A stretch of DNA of 64,000 nucleotides. Origin: Lutjanus erythropterus (lineage: Eukaryota; Chordata; Actinopteri; Lutjaniformes; Lutjanidae). Under the pieces are notes generated by a model that saw nothing but the letters and a program-made list of their open reading frames with translations, had not been told where the DNA came from and did no database searches. The position numbers were made by a program, and so were the translations under genes. Of the stretch, positions 20,615 through 31,922 are shown piece after piece. Positions within the stretch are counted from its first letter, which is position 1. Every line of letters begins with the position of its first letter. The stretch lies in NCBI GenBank assembly GCA_020091685.1, contig CM034600.1, forward strand, positions 34,717,683 through 34,781,682, given 5' to 3'.

Positions 20615-23300
20615 AGTCTGTTGATCATGCACACACACACTCCCCTGGTAGGGATAATAATAATTTCAACGATAAGGTTATTTTGCTGTTGGCTCCCAGC
20701 GAACATTTCCAGATCAGACTAATAAACCATCATTTGGCTTTTACTGTAAATCTTTCAAACGAGCTAGAAAACAACAATTTGAATTTTTTAAATTTCTGAT
20801 TTAATGACTAAACAGCTGTGCTGCTATGTATCAAAAATACACCCAGACCCAGAACTATAACTAGAAAAGTAGAAAAATAGAAACCTAAGTATGTAGCAGA
20901 ATGCTTTATTTCTGTCACATACTGTGCCTCAGAAGACGGTGTAAAGTGCAGCATGAGTCAGCAGCATCTTTTCCACCACACCAGACCCGCCATGTGAAAA
21001 AAGTAGTCAAGGTACAGTGGCTGAAATGTGGTGATCAAGGGAGCAAACGCGATAGAATTGCTGCCTTTCTGGAGAGTTAAAACATGTCAAGAAGCTTCTG
21101 GTTTGCTGGTTTACATAGAAAGCAATGGCTGGAGGTGTTATTGAGGCAGGTCACACTTCACCGGTCTGTGTTGCCCTCAAGATCTGTGGCCCTCAAGATG
21201 TAGAGAGACTGTTATCCCAAGAAAAACGAGAGCTGAGTTGTTTCATCAAATTCCCCCCAAAAAACACTTGTGTTTATGTACAAGTGACAAAGCCCTCTAG
21301 CTGCTGTAGGAATTATGAGTCTTGTCCATCGTGAGCAAAGAAGGAAATCGTGTGATGTTGTTGTAGAGCCACAGAAGGAGGAGGTCATGGTTTATGGATG
21401 TGCTTTTACAAAAGCTTGGACTTTAACATGTGAGACTGCTGTTTGTTTACCTTCTCCCACTGACAATCAGTGTGGGTTCCTTTAACCATGACTGTGGTCA
21501 TAATGTAGTGTCAACCGAGGGGTTAATACTGTAACCACGGCGACACTGGTCCCCTAACCTAACCCCCCAAAACCATGATCTTACATAATTAAAACTAATG
21601 ATCCTATTTCTACAGCTGACATTTGCTGAATATAGTCATGCTCCCCACAGTGTGCATCATTTTAATTTTGATCACCCAGTGACCCCTCCTGTACGGCCAA
21701 CCTCAGGAGAACCTGTCAGCGTTTAACGAATAATATTTTAGATAGTCCTGTCTACGGAGGGGTGATAGTGATGGCTAAATCATGTCTGAGGTAATGAGCA
21801 GTTGTTTTTTTAGCCTTCTAAAACACACTGTGTCCATAAATTCCAGAGATTGCCTTCCAGTAGTGGATGTTTGTCTCACAGAGTCACCTTTATTATGATT
21901 TTACCATCATTCTCTGCAACATATCGTGATAGTGACTTGACTCCAAACCCTAAGAGATCCCAAAATGTGAAAAAACAAAAGTGATTTGCCATAATAATCT
22001 TTCCCATAGATCCACCCTCAGGCCAAAAAAATGAATAAGCAGAAATAAAATAATAGAGATGCCATGGGAATCTCCTCACACTTTGATGTCCACCAGAGGA
22101 TAAATACTTTTGATACAGGTAACAACACAGCCTTTTCTCGGGCACCACCCTCAGGCCAAACTTTTTTGCCTCGTGGATGGCGAAGAATAACAAATATTTA
22201 CTGCTTGTTTATCTATCCAGCTGTGCTGTGTGTATACAGAAAACCTCACAGGGATATTGTGATCATTATAAAACTGTTATGGTGCAAAATCCTCAATGAT
22301 GCATATAAAGCCATGCAACGTCTTTGAGCTTTAGAGTGACGCTTTGTAATGTCCAGCGCTGATCATTCCTCATCCACGCATTGTTTGCAGCTGACCCCAT
22401 CATCACTCTCTCATTCAATATGTGTCTAGACAGATTTCTGTTATTATTCAGTAGAATTTAAAATACAGTAGACTGTGGCATCTTAAGGGAGTTTTGTGTC
22501 TGTGTGAAATCCTGTTATTTCCAATATGAAAATTACCTTTGGATTCTCACTTTGAGGTGAGACAATCACTTTTGTCTGCTTACAGTGGGTGAAGTGTCTG
22601 AGGAGACGCAATGAAGGAGGCATGACTTGGGTTGTGATAAAGTAAGATTATCATAAAATAAGATTTGAAAGAAGAAAGCCTTCTACTGCTCTTGGCTTTG
22701 TTGCGATTTCAGACTTTCATTATGATGTCTTATCTCTCATAATCTAAAAGTGTTACAAGATAACCGAAGCATAATGTGCTCCCTGGATTCTCAGTACAAT
22801 TACTTTACAACCCCTGATTAAGAAAGCAAAACACTAACTGCGACAATTTGCATTCAGGCAACAGAAACTTGAAGGTTGCTTCCTGTGATGTATGTATAAA
22901 CCAACCCTGTCTCCTAGAAATTGCATTTATATACTACTAAAGCCTTATTTGCACTGGACTAGTATTACCAGGGGATGTGATTTAGAAATTACCCTCCTCC
23001 CCCACCTCAGTGTCTCATGCGGTGCTTTCGCACAGGATAAGTAAAATCTGCATTTTACTCGCGTTTACTGACATCTGTTCTTCAGAAGCTGCATTAATAA
23101 TATAGTTTAAAGTTTTCTGCCCACTTTCTGCTTGTGTTAGAAGCATAAATACACATTTGCAGCTAATCCTGTCATTCTGTCATCATCACTGATTTTAAAT
23201 GCCAATATAGCCAATCTCATAGCACAGATGTTGACCATGGTGCAAAATATTATGAGCTGCGATCAAATTTCATACTTTTTCAATTGTCCGACAACAGAAA
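20615..23300. other. Unassigned 2.7 kb
   Basis: Only weak signals: two CCACCCTCAGGCC boxes at 22,013 and 22,146, which may mark decayed copies of a fish repeat. No open frame has a recognised domain, and no exon with convincing flanks was found. Confidence 0.35.
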
Positions 23301-23309
23301 ACAGATGTT

Positions 23310-23820
23310 AAAAAAAAGAAAAGGCCCCAAATCACAGAGGTTCCTTTGCACGCAGGATTAATATTATGACTGGACCTCTGTGTTTGGTGAAATGCAGTGG
23401 ATCAGTCCCATTTCTAGTTTAGTCCTAATGATAAAGGTGATGACCATTGATTGATCAGAGTTGTGTAGCGTGTTGAGCAAGAGAGCGAGTGGCAGACTAT
23501 ACAGTTATATTGTCTACGGTGGCAGAGAGTGATGATGAATGTGTGCTGAGCGGAGCAAAAGGTGAGCCATGATATTGTCGGTCTGGCAGTAAATGTACAG
23601 CATAGGTTTGTGTTTATCGGTGAATAACGGCTACAGCTTCTTAAGACCAAAGCAGACTTCTTGAGTGTGTGTTGTTTCCCAACTGTGGGAAATAGCGTTG
23701 CTATGACGATCAGCTCCGCCTGTATTGAGGGGGTCTGTCTCTATCTGCAATGGTGGTGAGGTGAGCTGAAGTTTCACTCAAATCCAGCCACAATACTGTA
23801 CATCCCAGTAAAATGTCAAG
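23310..23820 (+). repeat. Dispersed repeat related to 27,020-27,130
   Basis: The block ACGGCTACAGCTTCTTAAGACC with TTTCCCAACTGTGGGAAAT (23,625-23,695) corresponds to ACGCTGCAGCTTCTCAAGACC with TTTCCCACCTACTGGAAA at 27,061-27,121. Boundaries outside the matching block are uncertain. Confidence 0.45.
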
Positions 23821-23946
23821 AAGGTATTAGAGATGTTAGTGATTAATCATTAATTGATCAATAGCTGTTATTAATTTAACCAATTAAAGATGTAGAAATT
23901 CAATTGATGGTCTGGAAATGGCAGAAATTATTCTTAATTTAATTAG

Positions 23947-24212
23947 GTCTGCAACTAACAATTATTTTCAATCTGATGATTATTGTCTTGATTCATTGAT
24001 TAATAGTTGTTTGTTTTTAACATATCAGAGAATAGTGAAAAATATCAAATCATTGTTTCCCAAAGCCAAAGATGACATATTCAAATGTCTCATTTCATAA
24101 AATAATCAAAGAATTTTTACTTTTTTCTTAAAAAAAAAATTCAACTCAATTATCAAAATAGTTGGTGATTAATTTAATAATTGATTGATAATCCATTATT
24201 GTTGCAGCTCTA
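23947..24212 (-). mobile_element. MITE of the AATTCTCTGATTCCAGC family, copy 3
   Basis: Starts TCTGCAACTAACAATTATT and ends TTGTTGCAGCTCTA, giving inverted ends around GTTGCAG. The interior has TTTCCCAAAGCCAAAGATGA, matching copies 1 and 2. Confidence 0.75.
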
Positions 24213-24261
24213 AATTTAACATTGTTTTGTCTGTCAGAGCGATTTGTTGAATAAGGAAACT

Positions 24262-25239
24262 TAGAGGTCCCATATTATGCCCCCTCCTCAAAACATGCTT
24301 TTTAAGTTTTTTCTTAAAACACCACTCAGATCATGCAGTTCATTATGCCTCTATACCCCTCTATTTCAGCCTCTCTTGAAACAAGCTGTCTGTGCCGTCC
24401 ATAAGGAGGCGTCCATAACAACAGAGCCGACAACACAAACCTAGCAGTATGAAGTCACACAAAAACTGACATGAAAAACAGTGACCAGCATCCAACTTAC
24501 TGTTCTGTTTAGTTAACTGGCTTCATACGAGGCTTAACGTTCACACAGATTATGTTGACTCTCCCTCAATACTATATCTATATATACATATATATATGTA
24601 TATATGTTATACTCCAGCCCGCGAGCACACAATAGATGCTACCCATATTAGCCACGATGCTAACGCCAGGATTGAGTGGCTAAATACAAAGAAAAACAGC
24701 ATAAATGTGATAAAACTTAACGCTCCCATGTCTGCAGTTGGGTCACAGACAGTCGGTACTGATCCATCCTTGAGCTTCAGTTTTGAAGTGCTTTGTACTT
24801 GTCCTCATTGAAGAAGCAGTCCGAAGTAAAGTGGTTGGCACAAACACACACACACACACACACACAAAACTTTACAGTGTTAAAAGTAAAATTTATCAAT
24901 TGGGTCTTCTCTGGGTCAGACGAGGCAAATGGATGAAGACTTTTGTGCTCGTTTCTGCAGCTAACAACAGAGCAGTTGGTGTGCTTTGCTTGAACCTTCT
25001 TTGTCTTTGTTTGTTTACCAGAGCGGCGTTAGTGAGGAAAAAATATGGCGACTGTGAGGCAGAGTCACAACCAAATCTGAACAGAGCGTTTGGGCCCACA
25101 TTCGCTGAAAGATGGATCAAGGAAGAGAGGGAGAAAGTGGATTTTTCACATCTTGGGGCAGTCTGTAGGCAGGCCGGGGACACATATTTTCACTGGAAAA
25201 CCACAAAAAAGTGCATTTTGCATAATATTGGACCTTTAA
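24262..25239. mobile_element. Non-autonomous element with AGGTCCCATATTATGC ends
   Basis: The left end GAGGTCCCATATTATGC (24,264) is inverted at the right end as GCATAATATTGGACCT (to 25,236), followed by TTAA. The family, very common in fish, often has TTAA flanks, which suggests a piggyBac-like origin. The interior holds an AC microsatellite (24,843-24,867) and an open frame of 161 codons that runs through that microsatellite and has no recognisable domain. Confidence 0.75.
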
Positions 25240-26661
25240 ATTTAAACTGGAAAATGAGGAAAAATTAGTGCTTTTTATCTTATTATTTATTACTGATGAA
25301 TAAGCTAATGATTTCAACTATCATTTTAGGAAAATGCATAACATTTGCAACCCTAGAAGGAATCAGTAACAATCTGAGCCAGTGGCAAAAAAAAGCAGTT
25401 TAGTGGACGTTTGCCCCCAAGGATTATGTTACAACCATTGCAGCCTGTTTCACAGATGCCAGCTGAGGCAATCTACTGGAGCAATTCCAAAAAAAAAAAA
25501 AATGTGCCTATTAGTCATTTAGACCCTAAAATATGTAAATCTAGGCTCAGGGTTAAAAATATCAGATTTACGCTTAAAGTGTTTTTATTGTTGCAAGTAC
25601 TTTACCTTCTCAGAGTTGTGTTTCTTTTGTGTTTGTCAAGGGTGCCATTACTGGCGCAAAACACTGAATAAGCTTCCACTCTCATGTACTGAAAATCACA
25701 GGTCCAACTCCAATAACCATGTTTTGCTTTGACAGGGGCACTTTCAGACATTACCACATCATAAAGGCTGAAGGATTTCCAAACATATATTCTGTACAAG
25801 AGCAAATGCATTACTATAATAATGAAATATGGCTGGAACTAAATGGAAATCTCTGGGGAGTGTTTTAGCTCTGTATATATGCACTTTTGAGCCACGGGAA
25901 GCCACAAGGAAAGTCAGATTCATTTCAGAGTTTCTGAAGAGGCAGTGGGTTGGAAATAAAGTTGTATGATGTGCGTTGAAATGATGGCTATAGCCACTGG
26001 ATTTGAGGAGAGGAAAACTCAATAATGTAATGGTTTAATCCTTTAATGTTGTGGCTCTATGACAAGCATACCGAACAGGCTTGTGCTCTTACAATCCTTG
26101 TGCAAGTACATGTCCATGAATAAAAATGCAATTCATTGGACACTCTTGTTCCCTGTAGAAGTGGAGTGTGTGGTTGGCCTACAGTGCTTAGTTTCCAGGG
26201 CAACTTTAACCTTTTTTTCTTATGACTTTTTGTTTCAAGACAATGTGCAATCAACTCTGAAGCACTCTTAGGTAATTTTATAGAGTGAAATTAATATTGC
26301 TGCTGATGATAAAGTATTATGTACTGAAGCAAAGGTGTTTTCAAAAACGACTTGATTAATGTTACAGCTTGTTATTTACAAGTAATGATCATGGCTTTTA
26401 GTTTGGTTTACTGTGTCCAACTTTGTCAAAAGAAGTTTTCAAAGTGATCCTGATATGATAAAGTGCCTTTGACTTGATCATATTACCTTAGCGTTTCCAG
26501 ACATTTATCGTCTGTTGTTTGTTGTACTGGTTTATAATTTCAATGTCAAAGCCAAATGACTGTGTCTTACCGTGTCATTTACTCTGGGAACACCAGGGAC
26601 ATGTCCCCATTGCTTTTGAAGAGCTTAATTTGTTATGAAAAAAAGCTTACACCAAGAAATG
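25240..26661. other. Unassigned sequence
   Basis: Short open frames only, all without recognised domains. An A-rich run lies at 25,490-25,501. Confidence 0.35.
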
Positions 26662-27130
26662 TTAAAGGGATAGTTAAGATTATTTAATGTGGGGTTGTAT
26701 GAGGTACTTATTGATTGTCACTGTATTACTTACAATAGATGGTGGTCGACACATTTCCAGTTTGGGGAAGCTGAGAGGATCATCAGCATTGAAGATAAGC
26801 AATGTACTGCTGTGGACAGGATTAGCAGAAAAAAAAAATCGGTTATAATATAATATCGGTTTAAGTGTACGCAATATTCAAAATATTTTCACCACTTAAC
26901 CTTGCTGTCAGACAGCCCTTTCTGATGGGAAACCACCATTATATAAGCCATTATATCAGTTTCTTCAAAGTAACCAGACTCCATGGGTGAAATCAGGAAT
27001 TGTAGAGCAATAAGTTGTCAATTTGGCAGGAAGTACAGGTTACAGTGTGTCGGTTACTTAACGCTGCAGCTTCTCAAGACCAGAAAATTAGTTTTATCTG
27101 TTATTTCCCACCTACTGGAAAAGTTAAAGG
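26662..27130 (+). mobile_element. Left part of a TTAAAGGGATAGTT fold-back family
   Basis: Begins TTAAAGGGATAGTTAAGATT, then GGGGTTGTATGAGGTACTTA, AAGCAATGTACTGCTGTGGAC and AAGTGTACGCAATATTC, ending with CTGTCAGACAGCCCTTTC. These blocks follow the usual order for a fish fold-back family. Related inverted blocks occur at 46,515-47,000 and 51,380-51,545. The inverted right arm was not found here. Confidence 0.65.
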
Positions 27131-28735
27131 CATTAGCCCAAAAGTAAGCTGAGCAGGAAAGGCTAATGTGAAGCTAGCATTGTACCTTTATGTTGGCTCT
27201 GGTGCGATTGTATCCCTTTCAGTAGCTTTGTAGTCCAGCCTTGAACTGCACTGTCTGCAATGCGGTTATCGTCAAAGCCCTTGTCACTGGGCTGACTGAC
27301 ATACACTGGTGCTGTCCACAGTAGATGTGATGTTGGCATTGTTTGATGGACGTGGTGTCAACAGATGTGATGGATGAAGATAACTTTCTGTCGATTGTTA
27401 TTTTGCGTTTTATGCTGAGTATTTTCTTACTGTCGACTCTGTGGCAGCCTAAGGCTACTGCCTTTTGAGGCGCTGTTATTCAATTTTTTTTCCAAATCGA
27501 CACAATTACCTTATGTGACCTCAAAACGATCACCCCACATACACAGCCTAAAATCACATATGTTGAAAGTGGTTCAAAAAATGAAATGTTTTTTCATCAG
27601 ACCCCTTGTGTTCCCACCGCTTTTCATCACAGTGACACCCTCGCTCTTACGTAAAATCAGCCCATTCACAGTGTCTTGCACTTAATTAAACTGACTTGAG
27701 CACAGGTGAAGACGTGCACGAGAAATGTATTTCGGTGATGTTAATCAGGCGAATAAGACGTGTTTTTTATTTCTGTGTATTTAACCTTGTCCTGCTGAAG
27801 CCTCTATGCTAATCTGACACCATTCAACTCAGGCTTATGGACTTGGTCCGACCTCGTCACATTGCCATTGTGCCTTTGAAGTAAAAGGGACTCATTCAGA
27901 AACCAATATGTTCACATTTACGTAACAAGGCGCACATCTGAAAGGACCTTATGATTTTTTTTAATCATACATCCTTCTCTATGTAAACAGAGAGAATAAT
28001 AGGCTCCATACTTGCCAAATGATGTGATTACAGTGGTTTCTCTCACAAGAAGCGATATTGAGAATTCACATGGTGGTTGTGAAATGGTTTGAGAAAGTTA
28101 CAGAGTTGCTTGACCTTCTAGCACTCACAGATTCATGAGGCAGTGCTATTGATTTAAACAGGTGTAAAGGCCCCTCTCCTGCCGAGGAAATTTAATCATG
28201 TCAGAGGGCCACCGGGTTATTGCACAAGACACTGTCACTGACGCCATAGGACACTTTTATGTCAAGGGGCGAGACAATATTAATTTTACTTTCACCTTAT
28301 ATTCCGGGCAAGAAGCAGTGCGGAGATCCACAGCAGCTTCCTGTGAGAACACCAATACCACAACTGAAGCACCCAAAAGGAGGTTAATAAGAACATTTTA
28401 TTCTTGGAAAATATCTATGAAGTGCTCGAACGGGCGCTGAATTCACATTCTGCTCAGTATTCTGACTTAATATATTCAGGATCTGTGCTCATCCTCCTTG
28501 AGAAATCCAATGATAGAGTTCTTTACTCTGTTGACTAAGCTAATTAAGTTTAAAAAAAGATACTCCACGTTTCATAATCAAAGCAACACTGTGATTAATT
28601 TCAATTAAACTTAAAGCATGCTTCCTCAAATCACCGCCATCTCAATCTTACTGTTAAATTCCTTATATAATCAACATTTTATACAATCTGTGGCAGTTTT
28701 ACTTCAAAGTCATTTAAGGTCTACAAGTTTTTCAG
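27131..28735. other. Upstream intergenic sequence of the NAT8-like gene
   Basis: No exon or recognised repeat. An 80-codon open frame at 28,198-28,440 has no domain, and its ATG lacks a good context. Regulatory elements may be here but none is identifiable. Confidence 0.35.
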
Positions 28736-28769
28736 TGTGTGTGTGTGTGGATGTGTGTGTGTGGTGTGT
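28736..28769 (+). repeat. (TG)n microsatellite, interrupted
   Basis: Two GT tracts separated by GGAT and GG, about 140-170 bp upstream of the NAT8-like start codon. Confidence 0.85.
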
Positions 28770-28839
28770 ACTCGTAGGTGAGCATGCTCAGACTAATTTC
28801 AATCCCTTTTGTGAATGGCTGATTATCACAATCTCCTAG

Positions 28840-28908
28840 CTTAAGTTCACGGGGAGCAGCAGCGTTAAGTCCTTCAGAGTGAGCGAGAGACGAGGGGAAG
28901 GAGTCGGC
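28840..28908 (+). promoter_or_regulatory. Probable 5' leader of the NAT8-like gene
   Basis: About 70 nt of purine-rich sequence precedes the start codon, with no in-frame upstream ATG close to it. I see no TATA box at a useful distance. A TG microsatellite lies further upstream at 28,736-28,769. The transcription start cannot be placed from sequence alone, and further untranslated exons upstream are possible. Confidence 0.35.
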
Positions 28909-30246
28909 ATGGCCCAGAAAAATAACTGTAAGTTGATGTTCTGATTATGTTAATCTTTTATTCCTTTTTTTTCAAGTGATTAACAAGAACAAGGGCACTA
29001 ATAAGACAGCTAGGGTGTAAGTGAATGGCAGTACTAACATGCCTAGATGACACAAAACACATTTTCACTGAAAACTGAAAGACCTTTTTTGTTTGTTGCC
29101 TGAGGAATCTCACCTTGCTTTGATTTTTCATCATTGGCACTTTAGAGACCTAATTGTATTGCATCTCAGAATGACTCTCGCTGTTGAAATCTTAAAGAGA
29201 AACAATGCAGTAATCATTTTAATTGTGGTTTTCACCTCCGGTTGTCATACCCAAAAGTGCCAGGTTTTGTATTCATGTGAAATCGAGTTAAATTAGAAAT
29301 GAAAAGATTCTCTAAGAGGTGTATTGATTCTTCTTTTTTTTTTTTTTCTTCCTCAACAATAAGTTACGTGAGCGTATTGAGCCCATTGTGAAATCCTGCT
29401 GGAATTTCTTGTTGCAACAACAGGCAGATTAGTCTCACTGAGCTCTCATTCTCTCCCCCCTCCCTCTTTCTTCCTCTCCCTCTTTAACATACAGTTCAAT
29501 TCTCCATCAGGGAATATAGACCCTCAGATGAACAAGTGGTCAAAACACTCTTTCGGGACGGTATACTTGAGCATGTATACCCGGCTTTCTTCAAGGCCAT
29601 GAGCCATCCAGACCATGTGGGCGTCGCTCTGAGCATTTCCATGGCTGGCTATGTGCTGGGAGGCAGCTCCTACTTCCAAGCTTTACTCTTTGGCAGTGCA
29701 TGGGCTGGCCTCATTTATTACTGCTGTCACGAGATCTACGAAGGCTACATGACGAGGAGGCTAAGCACTTACATGGCTGACATTCAAGCCAGCTACCTGG
29801 AAAACCCAGATAACGGTTTCTGGGTGGCAGAGGCAGACGTCAACGGCCAGGCCAAGGTGGTGGGGATGGTGGCAGTGACGGGGAAAAGGGGAGGGGAGGA
29901 AGGTGAGAGGTTCGACGACTGCAACGGAGGAGTGATGGGAGGAGGCTCGGAGTTTGCCCAGGAAGCCGGAGATGGGAGTTACGGCGAGATGTCCCACATG
30001 GTTGTGGCGTTTCCATGGCGCCGCAAAACCCTGGGTTCACAGTTGACGAGGAAGGCCCTCGATTTCTGCAAAGAGCGAGGCTACTCCCACCTCGTTCTGG
30101 ACGTCAGCTCGCCGCAGACAGCAGCCATTTCTCTCTGCCAGAAATTCAGTTTTGTTCACACTTCGTCCCACAATAACACACACGCTCATCGCTGGTTCTC
30201 CAGACTGGCCAGAATAAATGTGATGCGACTGGAGAAGTTCATTTAA
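28909..30246 (+). CDS. NAT8/camello-like membrane-bound N-acetyltransferase, two coding exons
   Basis: Coding parts are 28,909-28,927 and 29,495-30,246, giving 256 residues. The first exon encodes MAQKNN plus one base of Phe7; the start has G at -3 and G at +4. Splicing keeps the frame and yields the N-terminal strand FSIREYRPSDEQ (residues 9-20), which resembles the start of NAT8 and NAT8L. Residues about 47-84 form a hydrophobic double segment, the membrane anchor expected of this family, whose members act at the ER. MADI (100-103), FWVAE (115-119) and VVGMVAV (128-134) are NAT8-type landmarks. Residues 137-170 are a Gly/Glu/Asp-rich insertion. The acetyl-CoA loop reads R182-R-K-T-L-G187, where R-x-x-G-x-A/G is usual, and the general-acid Tyr of LY..xGF is Cys221 with Ser225 for Gly. 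Family members acetylate cysteine conjugates, lysines or aspartate; the substrate here cannot be told. It may be a divergent paralogue or a weakened enzyme. No other gene is adjacent. Confidence 0.87.
28928..29494 (+). other. Phase-1 GT-AG intron of the NAT8-like gene
   Basis: The donor is a consensus GTAAGT at 28,928-28,933. The acceptor is ACAG at 29,491-29,494, preceded by a long C/T-rich tract (about 29,445-29,486). Removing these 567 nt joins T to TT to make Phe7 and keeps the reading frame open into the IREY strand. The agreement of phase, splice signals and family homology makes this intron convincing without transcript data. Confidence 0.85.
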
Positions 30247-30744
30247 ATTATGCAAAATGGACTTTAGATCTCTGCACCTGATACAACCTCATCTGTACGG
30301 CATATTAAGAATTTTCAGTTATGGGTACAGTTCGCCCTATATTTTCCCTCTTAGTCCCTCTTGTAGTGCCATTTATCCATCTTGTTTTAGCGTGAGTTGC
30401 CCGGTTTTGGAGATATTTGCCCTAGAGACATCTGCCTTCTCTTGAGTATAATGGAAGTAGATGCCACTTGGCTTGTGTTGTGCAAAGCACAGAAAAAATA
30501 CATTAGAAAAATTCAATAGCAATGTCTCTTTCCAAAAATCATGACCCAGTTACTCAGGATAATCTACAGACCTTTTTGTGGCAGTTTTATGTAGGAATTA
30601 TTTTCTTTCAGCTGAGCTACAACCCCCAATATTTACATCCCGTACTGTCACAAGAGCAAGCCTCTCATCCATGAGTAGATGCAGGAAAACGTGTGCGTTG
30701 TGAGAAAGTACACGCAGCTTGTTCTGACTGATATGTCTGTTTAT

Positions 30745-31270
30745 AGTCAGGCGGCGCCCCCTAGGGACATAAAGAGTATGACAGGAGAAGTATAAGGAGC
30801 GAGGAAGTCCACATTTGAAGGTGGAGGATGAGGTGGGTTGGATGGATTACAAAAGAAGCACAGGACTTTTCACCCAGGAGACTGGGCTTTGAGTCCTGTG
30901 TGGAACAAAATTTTAACATAGCGTCACTTAAAGTTTTGAGTCACTGAAAATTTCCTTATGGACTTGACATCTGTTGTGTCATTTCCATTGCGCAAGTGAT
31001 GTCACTTCTGTCACCTGACATATGTACATAATTATTTTAACCCGACCACGACCATTTTACAACATAATCAACATGTGTAATGTCGCAAGTTATGCCCTCG
31101 TGTGAGTTCCGTCATTCCGTCACATGAATATACTTAAGATAGTCATTTTAACCCAAACCACAATTTTTACCTAGCCATAACCAAGTAGTTTTATTGCCTA
31201 ACCCTAACTGAACTGCAGCTGTTTTACAAACCACTTGTGTAATATCACGAGTTACGTCACGCAACTTACG
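30745..31270 (+). repeat. SINE-like dispersed repeat, copy B, nested
   Basis: Starts near GGCGGCGCCCCCTAGGGACA, then GGTGGGTTGGATGGATTAC, TTTTCACCCAGGAGACTGGG, TTTGAGTCCTGTG and a tail of AACCCAAACCACA / GCCTAACCCTAAC units. The part GGCTTTGAGTCCTG is the best B-box-like sequence in the family. It sits wholly within the fold-back element. Confidence 0.65.
30753..30767 (-). promoter_or_regulatory. CTCF-like core in the SINE-like repeat
   Basis: On the minus strand reads TCCCTAGGGGGCGCC, matching 13 of 15 positions of the vertebrate CTCF core CCASYAGRKGGCRSY. The equivalent position in the copy at 39,816 has an extra G, which breaks the match. Binding is untested. Confidence 0.35.
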
Positions 31271-31449
31271 TAACATAGTTAAAGTCTGGTAAGCCTGTCG
31301 CTGCCAGTACTCTTTGGCAGTAATATGTCATTCTGGGAGTAATTGACAATCGACCTGTTTTGTTGTTGTTGTCTTCTGAGGATGTGTTGTCTGCACATTG
31401 ATATGATGATATGAAATACATTTTCAAATATATTTTTCTGGGCTTTAAG

Positions 31450-31759
31450 TAGAGATGTTCCAATGCCATTTTTTTCCTTCCTAATATTGATTTTCTTCCT
31501 TCTCTTCATATTGGACATTTATATTATTTTTTTTTTTACCAGCTGTATACTACTAACCCCCTTATCATGTAATATGATTGCTATAATTTTGTTTATGGCC
31601 TGGCTCAGGTTGTACCCTTTGTAAAGTAAGAACAAATACATACAGATAAATAATGTGGTATTCTACCATAAATACGTGTACTACCAATATCGTTACCAGC
31701 ATTTTAAGCAATAACGGAGGCTGATACCGATTCTTTTATTTGTAGTGGAACAACCCTAG
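31450..31759. mobile_element. Small hAT-like MITE nested in the fold-back element
   Basis: The left end TAGAGATGTTCCAATGCCA and right end TGTAGTGGAACAACCCTA are imperfect inverted repeats of the TAGGGATGTTCC type. There is no coding content. Confidence 0.55.
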
Positions 31760-31922
31760 CTCTGAGCACCATGAGTAGAGTGCCATTAAGTTCCATTATA
31801 TTTGCGAGAAGGAAGACATCTCTCCGCCTGATACCCCCAAAAACAATCTAAATGGATAAATAACACTAAAGGCCAGAGGAAAAATATGCATTTTTGATTA
31901 TGGGGCAAACTGTCCTTTTAAT

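Larger units (their letters stand above)
30317..31922. mobile_element. Fold-back element, copy 2, with nested repeats, just after the NAT8-like gene
   Basis: The left arm (30,317-30,640) matches the arms of the 4,761-5,523 element: AGTGCCATTTATCCATCTTG, AGACATCTGCCTTCTCT, CAATGTCTCTTTCCAAAA and ATAATCTACAGACCTT. The right arm (about 31,760-31,922) is the inverse, ending GGGGCAAACTGTCCTTTTA. Between the arms lie a SINE-like copy (30,745-31,270) and a small MITE (31,450-31,759), which explains its extra length. It begins about 70 bp after the stop codon, so it probably overlaps the 3' UTR. Confidence 0.8.

Noticed and set aside
24783..25268. A 161-codon open frame on the + strand
   Set aside because: It lies entirely within the inverted-repeat element at 24,262-25,239 and its end, runs through an AC microsatellite and has no recognisable domain.
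28198..28440. 80-codon open frame upstream of the acetyltransferase
   Set aside because: No domain, no splice link to the gene in a shared frame, and ordinary composition.
29761..30255. Three minus-strand open frames opposite the acetyltransferase exon
   Set aside because: They are shadows of a real, GC-rich coding exon on the + strand, with no homology of their own.
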